A stretch of DNA of 64,000 nt, taken from contig NZ_JAJOMA010000008.1 in NCBI RefSeq assembly GCF_021129235.1, positions 124,001 to 188,000 of the forward strand, read 5' to 3'. The notes beneath the pieces are model-generated. The model saw only the letters and a program-made list of their open reading frames with translations, did no database searches and was not told the origin of the DNA. The position numbers and the translations under genes are program-made. Positions 1 to 9,990 of this stretch are shown here, piece after piece. Origin of the DNA: Kineosporia mesophila (GTDB lineage Bacteria > Actinomycetota > Actinomycetes > Actinomycetales > Kineosporiaceae). Within the stretch, counting starts at the first letter, position 1. Each line of letters opens with the position of its first letter.

Positions 1-288
1 GTCGTGGTGGTGAAGTCGCCGGCCGGGATCGCCCTGCACGGGGCCGACGGCGAGCGGAGGGTGCCGCAAAAGACCTTGGCACCGGGCGAAATCGTCGATT
101 CGACCGGTGCCGGCGATGTCCTCGCGGCGGGACTGCTGGCCATGCTGGTAGCCGGCAGTCCCGCCGCGCGAGACCTGGAATCCGGTGCCGCTCTCGGCCT
201 GATGCTGGTCAGGCACAAGCTGCGGCACCTCGGTGCTGCGGGTCACGGGGAGTTCGCCGCGCTGGCGCGGCCCTTCGTGACCCGGTGA
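1..288 (+). CDS. PfkB-family carbohydrate kinase, C-terminal fragment (5' end outside window)
   Basis: The reading frame is open from the first base, so only about the last 95 residues are present. The motif DSTGAGD, followed by a small-residue helix, is the PfkB signature 2. In this family it forms the anion hole and supplies the catalytic Asp base for phosphoryl transfer from ATP to a sugar hydroxyl. The substrate cannot be read from this fragment; ribokinase-, fructokinase- and 2-keto-3-deoxygluconate-kinase-like enzymes all share this end. It converges on the dps gene. A short CCGCC/GGCGG hairpin at about 307-320 lies between them and may be a weak terminator. Confidence 0.85.
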   Translation, partial: VVVVKSPAGIALHGADGERRVPQKTLAPGEIVDSTGAGDVLAAGLLAMLVAGSPAARDLESGAALGLMLVRHKLRHLGAAGHGEFAALARPFVTR

Positions 289-348
289 GAACCCCAGGGG
301 AGCCGGCCGCCGGAAGGCGGGGAGACGTCCACCAGGGGGCTTGTGAGA

Positions 349-846
349 TCAGCCCTTACGCGGCGCGCGGTTCTCCGAGGAGATCATCCAGGCCTGCTTC
401 TCCAGGTCGTGGATGATGCTGTGCAGCAGGTCGGCGGTGGTCGGGTCCTCGCGGTCGACGTCGTCGTGCACGGCGCGCACGGTGGCGGCGGCCTCGCGCA
501 GCATCACGGTGATCTTGTCGACGGCCTCGGCGGTGTCGACCTCGTCGGAGCCGAAGTCGGTGAGGCTGGTCTGGGTGCCGACGGCCCTGGGACCGGCGTC
601 CGGGATCACGTCGAGGGCGCGCATGCGCTCGGCGATCGTGTCGCTGTGCTCACGGCCCAGGTCGACGATCTCGTCGAGCTGCAGGTGCAGGTCGCGGAAG
701 TTCTTGCCCACGATGTTCCAGTGGGCCTGCTTGCCGTAGAGGTGCAGGGCCACCAGGTCGACCAGGACTCGCTGCAGGTTCGCGCCGAGGATCGCGGAGG
801 CGTGGAAGCCGTTCGTGCCGGTGTTCTGCGACGTGATGGTCGTCAT
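349..846 (-). CDS. dps: Dps-family ferritin-like DNA-protection protein
   Basis: The protein is 165 aa, a normal Dps length. It is predicted to form a dodecameric cytoplasmic cage that oxidises Fe(II) with peroxide, stores the iron and shields DNA in stationary phase. The intersubunit ferroxidase ligands are visible as H42 in AHWN, then H54 and the D58/E59/D62 cluster in LHLQLDEIVD. The C-terminus is short and slightly basic, without a long Lys/Arg DNA-binding tail. The start ATG (844-846) is preceded on the minus strand by AGAAGGAGC, a good ribosome binding site. A promoter and an IdeR-type box lie just upstream, which suggests iron-dependent control. Confidence 0.95.
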   Translation of the reverse strand: MTTITSQNTGTNGFHASAILGANLQRVLVDLVALHLYGKQAHWNIVGKNFRDLHLQLDEIVDLGREHSDTIAERMRALDVIPDAGPRAVGTQTSLTDFGSDEVDTAEAVDKITVMLREAAATVRAVHDDVDREDPTTADLLHSIIHDLEKQAWMISSENRAPRKG

Positions 847-878
847 GGTGGGGCTCCTTCTCTCGGGGTGCGAGTACC

Positions 879-907
879 ACCCTGAACCCTTCTTTTGATT
901 CTGTCAA
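879..907 (-). promoter_or_regulatory. Predicted dps promoter
   Basis: On the minus strand a perfect -35 TTGACA (902-907) is followed after 17 nt by CAGGGT (879-884), an acceptable actinobacterial -10 with A2 and T6 present. The start codon is about 33 nt further on. The -35 is embedded in a perfect 9-bp inverted repeat (arms 890-898 and 904-912, TTCTTTTGA/TCAAAAGAA, 5-nt spacer). That repeat could itself be a repressor operator, for instance of a Fur- or PerR-like factor. Confidence 0.55.
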
Positions 908-912
908 AAGAA

Positions 913-931
913 GTAGGTGAGCCTAACCTAT
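913..931 (-). promoter_or_regulatory. IdeR/DtxR iron box upstream of dps
   Basis: The 19 bp GTAGGTGAGCCTAACCTAT match the IdeR consensus TTAGGTTAGGCTAACCTAA at 15 of 19 positions. The box lies just upstream of the predicted -35 rather than over the core promoter, the position expected for activation. Mycobacterial IdeR is known to activate ferritin genes from upstream boxes. A second, weaker TTAGGTACTACTAAC element at 975-989 may be a distal site. Confidence 0.65.
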
Positions 932-998
932 GTTCATCGCTGCAGGTCAGAGGCGTTTTTCTGGAATCTTCGGCTTAGGTACTACTAACAGTGCCAGG

Positions 999-1334
999 TC
1001 AGGACGGGTCTTCCTCCTCTGGTGCGAGGTGCTCGATCGAGGGCGGCTCCTCCATCTGCGGATCCCACCCGGACAGGCCGTGGCGCCGCGCCGCGCGGTA
1101 GACGTCGGGCAGCACCTCATCCATCCAGCCGAACGGGAGGGTCAGGGCGAGGTACTTCGAAGTGTCGGGGGAGCCCTCTTCCGGTTCGCTGACGTCGGCC
1201 AGGTCCGGGTGCAGCCCGATGATCTCCTGGCGGAAGGCCGGCACGGCCGGGTGCGGGGCGATGATCCCCGGGTCGTCGGCCACCTCTTCGGGGTCGCCCG
1301 GTGCGGTGTGCCAGAAGTAGAGGTCGTAGCTCAT
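999..1334 (-). CDS. Hypothetical protein of the MSYDLYFW type
   Basis: This 111-aa soluble acidic protein begins MSYDLYFW. I recognise that N-terminus from many small uncharacterised actinobacterial proteins, but I know no function for it. There is no signal peptide, membrane segment or metal motif. The C-terminus is Glu/Pro-rich (PEEEDPS). The start at 1334 is chosen because the conserved N-terminus begins there; the ribosome binding site is weak. The 172 bp up to the next gene show no clear feature beyond its presumed promoter. Confidence 0.6.
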   Translation of the reverse strand: MSYDLYFWHTAPGDPEEVADDPGIIAPHPAVPAFRQEIIGLHPDLADVSEPEEGSPDTSKYLALTLPFGWMDEVLPDVYRAARRHGLSGWDPQMEEPPSIEHLAPEEEDPS

Positions 1335-1506
1335 GGCAGCAGGTTCCCCGCCGGGGGCGAGTGGTGTCCAGGAGGCCTCTGATCAGGCCTGATGCCACTG
1401 CGCCGTCCGGGTGGCGAGCGGGTGTCACGTGCACTGGCGGAACGGGATTTTCCATGGTCGAGTTCTGTTCCGGTGCAATGCCGCGCCTGCGTCGTGATCC
1501 GGCCTT

Positions 1507-3669
<2,163 letters not shown>

Positions 3670-3683
3670 AAAAGCGTTGTTCG

Positions 3684-3723
3684 TGATCAGGCGAACGTTC
3701 CCCGGGGAACGTTCGCCTGATCA
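3684..3723. repeat. Perfect 40-bp intergenic palindrome (diverged family member, terminator-like)
   Basis: Two 20-bp arms, TGATCAGGCGAACGTTCCCC and its exact complement, meet with no spacer between the convergent glgX and membrane-kinase genes. The last three bases (tca) are the stop codon of the minus-strand gene. It shares outer TGATCA, a run of four C/G at the centre and overall architecture with the TGATCATGCAAAAC elements at 13379, 26816 and 45607, but the stem sequence differs. It is probably a bidirectional transcription terminator. Confidence 0.75.
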
Positions 3724-4845
3724 GGAAAAGTTTGCGGGGGGCTTCCAGGTGACGTCGAGCCACAGCTGATCGCCACTGATGAGGCGGCTGATCTGAACCG
3801 GGCCGTCGGTGCCGGTCGGCTCCGGGGGCGCGTCGAGGGCGCCGTCCACCACCACGCTCAGCGTGACCTGGTTGTCCCGGGCGACCACGGTCAGCCGGGC
3901 CCGCGACCGGGCCCCGGCCAGCACCGGGATCACCGGTTCGGTCAGGGCGCGGCGGGCCGGCAGCGGGAGCACCGGCACGGTGCCGCGCACCGAGGCCTGT
4001 ACCGAGGTGCCCTGCCGCTCGGCCACGTCGATGCAGGCCGAGATCTCGTGGCTGAGCGGGTCGGCGACCTCGTCGCTCTCGGCGAACAGCCGGCGCATGC
4101 GGGCGGCCTCGACCGAGCAGTTGCGCCGCACCTGGGGGTCGGCCGGATCCAGCAGGCCGTCGGCGATGCCCTCGAGCAGGGGCGTGGTGGTGGTGGAGAG
4201 GTCGATGTACCGGTTCTGCCGGTCGCCGTGCACCTGTTCGGCCACCCGCTCGGACAGCCGGATGCGTTCCTCCTGGGCCGCGGTCTCCCGGGCCACGGCG
4301 GCGGACTGCCCCAGCGACACCGCGGCCACCGCCACAGCGCCCTGCCAGCTGGCCACGAGCAGACTGGTGACGCCCAGCTCGACCAGCGTCGACTTGTCGC
4401 CCTGACCGGCGGCCAGCACCTGAACCAGGGAGATCGCCTGTTGCAGGGCCAGAACGCCGAAGAACCAGCCGAGGGGCAGGTCCATCAGCAGCAGCACGGC
4501 GAACCAGCCGAACACCTTCCACGACCAGTGCGGCGGCAGGATCAGCTGCTCGGGCCGCACCGCCGCCGTGGCCAGGACCGTCGCGACCAGGGCGACAGCC
4601 ACCATCGGCCAGCGCAGCCGGCCCCACGGCCGCTCGCGCCAGACCATCCCGGCCGCCAGGGCCAGCAGGGCGACGAGCACGGTGAGGCACCCGTACTCCA
4701 GCAGCGGTGAGGTGTAGGCGCCGGGCGTGGTCACGGCGATCGGCAGGAACCAGACGCAGAGCACGGCCGTGGTCACACCCAGCGTGGCGATGTGCAGCCC
4801 GCGGATGAACTCGTCCGCGATGACCGTACGGGCGGAATCAGACAC
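3721..4845 (-). CDS. Membrane protein resembling a degenerate sensor histidine kinase
   Basis: The protein is 374 aa. The first ~200 residues contain about five or six hydrophobic segments. A helical region (about 200-270; ETAAQEERIRLSERVAEQVHGDRQNR) follows, resembling a dimerisation helix. The C-terminal third lacks recognisable N, G1 and G2 boxes of a HATPase domain, so I doubt kinase activity. It overlaps the upstream kinase gene (4838) by 8 bp, so the two are translationally coupled. It may act as a partner or regulatory subunit of that kinase. No response regulator follows. The stop codon lies inside the palindrome at 3684-3723. Confidence 0.65.
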   Translation of the reverse strand: MSDSARTVIADEFIRGLHIATLGVTTAVLCVWFLPIAVTTPGAYTSPLLEYGCLTVLVALLALAAGMVWRERPWGRLRWPMVAVALVATVLATAAVRPEQLILPPHWSWKVFGWFAVLLLMDLPLGWFFGVLALQQAISLVQVLAAGQGDKSTLVELGVTSLLVASWQGAVAVAAVSLGQSAAVARETAAQEERIRLSERVAEQVHGDRQNRYIDLSTTTTPLLEGIADGLLDPADPQVRRNCSVEAARMRRLFAESDEVADPLSHEISACIDVAERQGTSVQASVRGTVPVLPLPARRALTEPVIPVLAGARSRARLTVVARDNQVTLSVVVDGALDAPPEPTGTDGPVQISRLISGDQLWLDVTWKPPANFS

Positions 4846-5983
4846 CGGCCCACTCCAGACGGACGACGGTGCCCGACCCCGGCACCGAGCTGACCGTGCC
4901 GACGCCGCCGGCCCGGGTCATCCGGGCGGTGATCGACTCGGAGATGCCGCGGCGCGTGAGCGGGATCCGGTCCGGTGCGAAACCGACGCCCTGGTCGCGA
5001 ATCTCGACCACCAGACCGGAAGCTTCACGGCTGATCGAGAGCGTGGCCTCGGGCACCCCGGCGTGCCGGGCCACGTTGGTCAGAGCCTCGCGCACGCTGT
5101 CGCGGATGGCCAGGGCGGGCAGCGACGGCACCATCAGCTCGCCCAGCGGCGGGTGGTGCACGGTCACCTGCCCGGCGGCCGTGGTCTCGGCGAGCATCGT
5201 GGCCAGGTCGAGCACGGGCTCCGGTCTCACCGCCCGCACCTCCGGGTCGAGCAGGGCCAGGTCGCGGCGGGCCTGCTGCTGCAGCCAGTCGCTGCGGCCG
5301 GGCACCGTGCCGAGCCCGACCATCAGCAGCGTCGCGGCCGCGGTGTCGTGCAGGGTGGCCAGGTGCTCGCGCTCGTCGGCGCGCCGGGCCCGGCTGAACT
5401 CGGCGGCGGCCCGCTTCCGGTCACCGGCGGCCAGGTACTCGTCGGCCCGCCGCCCACCCCGGCGCACCATGACGAACAGGCCGCGCGAGAGCAGGGCGTC
5501 GGCGAGCAGCCAGATCGCCGGCGCGGGCCAGGAGCCGCCGTTGTCGCCGATCGCGGTCTGGATGCCCACCCAGTAGGCCGCGACCAGCAGCACCGCCGCC
5601 AGCGCCCCGACCCGTGGCGAGGTGTGCCACTGGTAGGTGACGATGGTCATCGCGACCAGGGCGTTCATCCAGCCGGTGCCGTCGGGCACGCTGTCGGGCG
5701 GGATCAGCCAGTACTGCCCGGCCAGTACGCCGCAGGTGATGGCCAGGTCAGCGGTCAGCCAGCGGGCGCCGACCCGGTCACCGCCCTGCATCCGCAGCAT
5801 CCGGATGCAGAAGACCAGGGTCCAGGCGATCAGCCCGGCGGTGACGACCGAGGCGACGGCCAGGCGGCTGCCCGAGAGCAGGAACAGGCCGAAACATCCG
5901 CATCCGACGGCCACCACCATGCGGCTGGCGGCGGCCCACCTGAGGCTCGTTCGCAACATGGATCGTTCAACGGGGTGCGGCAC
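4838..5983 (-). CDS. Membrane sensor histidine kinase (HisKA_3/HATPase type)
   Basis: Several transmembrane helices occupy roughly the first 180 residues. A dimerisation/phosphoacceptor-like helix (LATLHDTAAATLLMVG, candidate His) follows. The HATPase domain shows an N box (VREALTNVARHAG) and a G1-like box (DQGVGFAPDRI), as in NarL-partner kinases. The frame stays open to ATG 6106, but that adds a Ser/Pro/Arg-rich stretch without a ribosome binding site. I chose GTG 5983 because a -10-like element ends 7 nt before it, which would give a leaderless mRNA. ATG 5959 is another possibility. No response regulator gene is nearby, which is unusual for this family. Confidence 0.75.
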   Translation of the reverse strand: MPHPVERSMLRTSLRWAAASRMVVAVGCGCFGLFLLSGSRLAVASVVTAGLIAWTLVFCIRMLRMQGGDRVGARWLTADLAITCGVLAGQYWLIPPDSVPDGTGWMNALVAMTIVTYQWHTSPRVGALAAVLLVAAYWVGIQTAIGDNGGSWPAPAIWLLADALLSRGLFVMVRRGGRRADEYLAAGDRKRAAAEFSRARRADEREHLATLHDTAAATLLMVGLGTVPGRSDWLQQQARRDLALLDPEVRAVRPEPVLDLATMLAETTAAGQVTVHHPPLGELMVPSLPALAIRDSVREALTNVARHAGVPEATLSISREASGLVVEIRDQGVGFAPDRIPLTRRGISESITARMTRAGGVGTVSSVPGSGTVVRLEWAGV

Positions 5984-5990
5984 GCGGAAA

Positions 5991-6019
5991 AGTATTACAG
6001 AACGGTCACCCGGGGTCAC
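5991..6019 (-). promoter_or_regulatory. Candidate promoter of the histidine-kinase operon
   Basis: On the minus strand, GTGACC (6014-6019, 4/6 to TTGACA) is followed after 17 nt by AATACT (5991-5996, 4/6 to TATAAT). The predicted transcription start coincides with GTG 5983, a leaderless arrangement that is common in actinobacteria. Confidence 0.4.
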
Positions 6020-6160
6020 TGGCGCCGACGGCGACACCGGGGCTGGGGGGGAGTGCGAACGGTTCCGGCGGGAGGTACGCGACCGCTGCGTGCGGGCGTC
6101 CACCATTTTGCCGGTGCCGACAGATCGTCAATAGGTGAGTGAACGCTGACGAAATTGTCC

Positions 6161-6182
6161 GTTCATCGACTGTACGCATCGA
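6161..6182 (+). promoter_or_regulatory. Possible PHO-box-like direct repeat upstream of phoX
   Basis: GTTCATCGACT is followed immediately by GTACGCATCGA. These are two 11-nt units, the first close to the Streptomyces PhoP unit (GTTCA-YYY pattern) and the second poorly conserved. The position, about 90-110 bp before the phosphatase start, would fit phosphate control, but the match is weak. Confidence 0.25.
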
Positions 6183-6271
6183 ACCGGCTGTTCGGCGCGG
6201 GCGGTCCCCGTAGTTTCCGAAGAACCCACGGCTGACCAGCACCCGTGGGAATTCATGTACGGGAGACCCTG

Positions 6272-8263
6272 ATGAGAAACCTGCCCATGCTCGGGCTGAC
6301 GCACGGGAATCGCAGCGCGGTCACCTGCCACCTCAAGTGTGACAACGCCTGCTCGCGTCCGGCCCCGAACAGCAGTTGCGAGCCGACGTTCCAGCGGGTC
6401 GCGTCCTCGGCGCTGAGCCGCCGCGCCCTGCTGGCCGGGGGCGGTGCGCTGGCCGCGGCCGTGGCGATGCCGGTCGTGCACGCACAGGAGGCCGAGGCGA
6501 CCACCCGGGGTTCTCTCGGCTTCACGCCGATCACGTCGGTCGAATCGACGAAGGATGCCTTCACGGTGCCGAAGGGGTTCCGCTGGGACCTGATCATCCG
6601 GTGGGGCGACCCGCTGTTCGAGAACTCCCCGGCGTTCGACCCGACCAAACCCGATGCCCAGGCGCAGGCGCTGCAGTTCGGTTACAACAACGACTACCTC
6701 GACATCATCGAGACGAACAGCCGCGGTACGCGGGCTCTTCTGGTCTGCAACCACGAATACACCAACCGCGCCATCATGTTCCCGCCGACCACGACGGAGA
6801 CCGAAGAGGCCGAGGTGCTGCGCACGCTGAAGGCCGCCCACGGTTTCGCCGTGGTCGAGCTGGAGCGTGCCCGCCGCGGGGCCCGCTGGTCGTACGTGCG
6901 CGGTGGCCACCACAACCGCCGCATCACCGCCGACACCCCGTTCCGGTTCGACGGCCCGGCGGCCGGTTCGGACCTGCTGAAGACCAAGGCCGACCCGCAC
7001 GGGGTCAGGGCGCTGGGTACCTTCGGCAACTGCTCCGGCGGTACAACCCCCTGGGGCACCGTGCTTTCCGGTGAGGAGAACTTCAACGGCTACTTCGTGG
7101 CCGACCCGGCCGCCCGGGGCGGCAAGCGTTACGGCCTGACCAGCGCGGCCAGCACCTACGGCTGGGAGAAGATCGACCCGCGTTTCGACGCGACGAAGGC
7201 CGACTACGCGAACGAGCCGCACCGTTTTGGCTACGTCGTCGAGATCGACCCGACCGACCCGACGTCCACCCCGGTCAAACACACCGCGATGGGCCGGATG
7301 AAGCACGAGGGCGCGAACATCCGGGTGGACGACGACGGCACCGTCGTCGCGTACATGGGTGACGACGAGAAGTTCGACTACCTCTACAAGTTCGTCGCGA
7401 AGAACAAGTTCCGCAAGGGCTCCTCGAGGGCGGCCCGCAAGCACAACCTGCAGCTGCTCAGCGAGGGCGACCTCTACGTGGCCAAGTTCTCCGGCACGCA
7501 GGAGGCGGACAACGCGAATCTGGGCTCGGGCGAATGGATCCCGCTGACGAAGAACGGTAGGTCGGCCGTCACCGGCTTCACCCTCGAGGAGGTGCTGGTC
7601 TTCACCCGGGAGGCCGCCGACGCGGTCAAGGCCACGCCGATGGACCGCTGCGAGGACGTTCAGCCCGACCTGAAGACCGGCAAGCTCTACGTGGTCTGCA
7701 CGAACAACGACGCCCGCGGCACCACCGGCAAGCCGGCCACCGACGCCGCCAACCCGCGCCCGGTGAACAAGAACGGCCACATCATCGAGATCACCGAGCG
7801 CCGCAACCAGGCCGACGCCACCCGGTTCACCTGGGACCTGTTCCTGGTCTGCGGTGACACCGACCAGGCCGGAACCTATTTCGGTGGCTGGGAGGGCCCG
7901 GTGGCGCCGATCTCCTGCCCCGACAACATCGCCTTCGACTCGGTCGGCAACCTCTGGATCGCCACCGACGGCCAGCCCAGCTCGATCAAGAAGAACGACG
8001 GGCTGTTCAAGGTGCCGCTGCACGGCAAGGAGCGCGGCCACCTGGTGCAGTTCCTCGCGGTGCCGGTGCAGGCCGAGACCTGCGGCCCGGTCATCCACGA
8101 CCGGGACGGCTCGGTCTTCGTCGCCGTGCAGCACCCGGGCGAGGAGGGCACCTGGGCGGCGCAGAACTCGTACTTCCCCGACTACGTCGCGGCCGGGGCC
8201 ACGCCGGCCCGGGGCGCCTGGCGGGGGCCGCGTCCGGCGGTCGTGCAGGTGACCCGGGCCTGA
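6272..8263 (+). CDS. phoX: PhoX-family phosphatase, Tat-exported
   Basis: The protein is 663 aa. It begins with an unusually long Cys-containing n-region, then a twin-arginine signal (SRRALLAGGGALAAA, Arg50-Arg51) with probable cleavage near AQA. The mature part carries PhoX/DUF839 motifs: NHEYTN, the NCSGGTTPWGT-LSGEEN block and a GGWEGPV-SCPDN block near the end. Characterised PhoX enzymes are Ca/Fe-dependent monomeric alkaline phosphatases that release phosphate from many organic phosphates outside the cell. The ATG at 6272 has GGGAGA 5 nt upstream. Upstream in-frame starts would spoil the signal peptide. A 36-bp palindrome follows the stop. Confidence 0.88.
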   Translation: MRNLPMLGLTHGNRSAVTCHLKCDNACSRPAPNSSCEPTFQRVASSALSRRALLAGGGALAAAVAMPVVHAQEAEATTRGSLGFTPITSVESTKDAFTVPKGFRWDLIIRWGDPLFENSPAFDPTKPDAQAQALQFGYNNDYLDIIETNSRGTRALLVCNHEYTNRAIMFPPTTTETEEAEVLRTLKAAHGFAVVELERARRGARWSYVRGGHHNRRITADTPFRFDGPAAGSDLLKTKADPHGVRALGTFGNCSGGTTPWGTVLSGEENFNGYFVADPAARGGKRYGLTSAASTYGWEKIDPRFDATKADYANEPHRFGYVVEIDPTDPTSTPVKHTAMGRMKHEGANIRVDDDGTVVAYMGDDEKFDYLYKFVAKNKFRKGSSRAARKHNLQLLSEGDLYVAKFSGTQEADNANLGSGEWIPLTKNGRSAVTGFTLEEVLVFTREAADAVKATPMDRCEDVQPDLKTGKLYVVCTNNDARGTTGKPATDAANPRPVNKNGHIIEITERRNQADATRFTWDLFLVCGDTDQAGTYFGGWEGPVAPISCPDNIAFDSVGNLWIATDGQPSSIKKNDGLFKVPLHGKERGHLVQFLAVPVQAETCGPVIHDRDGSVFVAVQHPGEEGTWAAQNSYFPDYVAAGATPARGAWRGPRPAVVQVTRA

Positions 8264-8271
8264 GGCGGTTC

Positions 8272-8307
8272 CCCGGCTCCCGTCCCGGATCCGGGACGGG
8301 AGCCGGG
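8272..8307. terminator. Perfect 36-bp palindrome after phoX
   Basis: CCCGGCTCCCGTCCCGGA is followed by its exact complement with no spacer, starting 9 nt after the phosphatase stop. It is very stable as RNA and lacks a strong U-tract, which is usual for actinobacterial terminators. Confidence 0.75.
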
Positions 8308-8428
8308 TGCTTCTGGCGGACGCGAACCCGGTACGGCACGGTTCGTGCTGAGATTTTTGGTGTTCCAGGGATTTCACCGGGGTCTTTTCGGGATGTGCGG
8401 TCCCGGGGCCGGTGCGAAGCTGCCGGTC

Positions 8429-8947
8429 ATGCCGATGAGTTCGAGCGAGGGCAAGGACTGGATCCGCGAGCGTATTGCCGTGCTCGCCGCCGAGAGACCC
8501 GTCACCGTGCTCGACATCGGTCCGGGGGTGGGCACCTACGCCAAGTTGCTGGCCGGGTTGCCGGTGGGGCGGGTCATCGGTATCGAGATCTACGAGCCGT
8601 ACGTGCACACGTACCGGCTGCGGGAGTACTACGACGAGATCATTCTGGGGGACGCGCGCACGCTCGCCTTCCCGGAGGCCGACGTGGTGATCCTGGGTGA
8701 CGTGGCCGAGCACATGACCGAGGACGAGGCGCTGGGCCTGTGGGCGAAGTCCCGGGCCGCCGCCGCGCGGGCCGTCTACCTCTCGATCCCGGTCGTGCAC
8801 TATCCGCAGGACGAGATCGAGGGCAATCCGCACGAGGTGCACGTGGTGGACGACTGGAACCACGAGCGGGTGCTGAAGACCTTCGAAGGGATCGGCGAGT
8901 TCTGGACCGGCACCGAGGTCGGCGTGTACGAATGCCGGACTGCATGA
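8429..8947 (+). CDS. Class I SAM-dependent methyltransferase
   Basis: This 172-aa single-domain enzyme has motif I VLDIGPGVGTYAKLL, the acidic residue ending beta-2 (GIEIYEPY), a motif III-like GDARTLAF and a motif IV-like VVILGDVAEHM. The substrate is unknown. It is the first gene of a four-gene operon in which each gene overlaps the next by 4 bp; the other three are glycosyltransferases. A sugar or glycolipid methylation role is therefore inferred. The ATG at 8429 fits the domain start. An in-frame ATG at 8393 would add 12 residues without similarity to the family. Confidence 0.78.
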   Translation: MPMSSSEGKDWIRERIAVLAAERPVTVLDIGPGVGTYAKLLAGLPVGRVIGIEIYEPYVHTYRLREYYDEIILGDARTLAFPEADVVILGDVAEHMTEDEALGLWAKSRAAAARAVYLSIPVVHYPQDEIEGNPHEVHVVDDWNHERVLKTFEGIGEFWTGTEVGVYECRTA

Positions 8948-9990
8948 GCCGGGTCCTGCAGATCCCGGGCGATCATCCGTACGTGCGCAGTGCCTGCCCG
9001 CCCGCCTACCGGGCCGCGGTCTCGCCGTCGGTGGTGCCGAACCCGGCGTTGTCGGCCGCCTGGCTGCGCGAGCACCGGTCCGAGTTCGACATCGTCCACC
9101 TGCACTTCGGTTTCGAGCATCTGGACGCCGACGGACTGCGCCGCTGGGTGGGTGAACTGCGGGCGTTGCGGCTGCCTCTCGTCTATACCGTGCACGACCT
9201 GCGGAACCCGCACCAGGACGGGCCGGGGCCGCACGACGCGAATCTCGACGTCCTGATCCCCGCGGCCGGTGTGGTACTGACCCTCACGAAGGGCGCGGCC
9301 CGGGAGATCCGGCGCCGCTGGGGGCGCCGCGCCGATGTGGTGCCGCACCCGGCCGTCTTCGACCCGGCGCTGCTGACGTCCGGACCCGCCGGCCGGTCCG
9401 GTCCGCCGACCGTCGGTATTCACCTGAAAGACCTGCGGCGCAACGTGGTCGAGCCGGACCGGGTGGTCCGGGCCGCACTGGCCGGGGCCCGCGAGGTCGG
9501 TGGCCGCCTGCGGATCGACCTGCACCCCGGGGCCCTGCGCCGTCCGGAGCTGCGCCGGACGTGCGAACTGGGCCGCCGGGGCGAGATCGATCTGCGGGTG
9601 CACGGCCGCTTCGACGACGCCGAGCTCGCCTCCTACCTATCGCAGCTGGACGCCTACGTCCTGCCGAACCGCTTCGGTACGCACTCCGGGTGGCTGGAGG
9701 CGTGCCGGGACGTCGGCACCCGGGTGGTCGCGCCCTCGTGCGGGTACTACACCGAGCAATGGGACGACGTGGTCGGCTATTTCAACGACGAACGGGACGG
9801 GTTCGACGAGGAGTCGCTGAGCGACGCCGTGCGGCAGGCCCTGACCCGGGCCCCGGTGGGCCCGGTCGACGCCGGCTTCCGCCGGCGGCAGCTCGCTCTC
9901 GTGCGGTCGGTGCACACCGATGCCTACACCCGCGTCCGCCCGGTGGCCCTGCGGGAACGCACCTGGGGAACGGGCCGGGTGGCGGTGTGA
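8944..9990 (+). CDS. Glycosyltransferase, GT-B fold (GT4-like)
   Basis: The protein is 348 aa. It starts at ATG 8944, overlapping the methyltransferase stop as ATGA. The N-terminal half contains the IVHLHFGFEHLDADG and VYTVHDLRNPH segments typical of GT-B enzymes. The C-terminal half contains a sugar-nucleotide-binding region ending in YVLPNRFGTHSGWLEACRDVGT, where a conserved acidic residue would bind the donor. Donor and acceptor are unknown. It is cytoplasmic, without a signal or membrane segment. Tight coupling to the next two transferases points to stepwise assembly of one glycan. Confidence 0.75.
   Translation: MSRVLQIPGDHPYVRSACPPAYRAAVSPSVVPNPALSAAWLREHRSEFDIVHLHFGFEHLDADGLRRWVGELRALRLPLVYTVHDLRNPHQDGPGPHDANLDVLIPAAGVVLTLTKGAAREIRRRWGRRADVVPHPAVFDPALLTSGPAGRSGPPTVGIHLKDLRRNVVEPDRVVRAALAGAREVGGRLRIDLHPGALRRPELRRTCELGRRGEIDLRVHGRFDDAELASYLSQLDAYVLPNRFGTHSGWLEACRDVGTRVVAPSCGYYTEQWDDVVGYFNDERDGFDEESLSDAVRQALTRAPVGPVDAGFRRRQLALVRSVHTDAYTRVRPVALRERTWGTGRVAV

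Noticed and set aside
6128-8863. Very long open frame opposite phoX and the methyltransferase
   Set aside because: Its composition is the complement of the phoX and methyltransferase genes, without motifs. The plus-strand genes have signal peptide and catalytic signatures.
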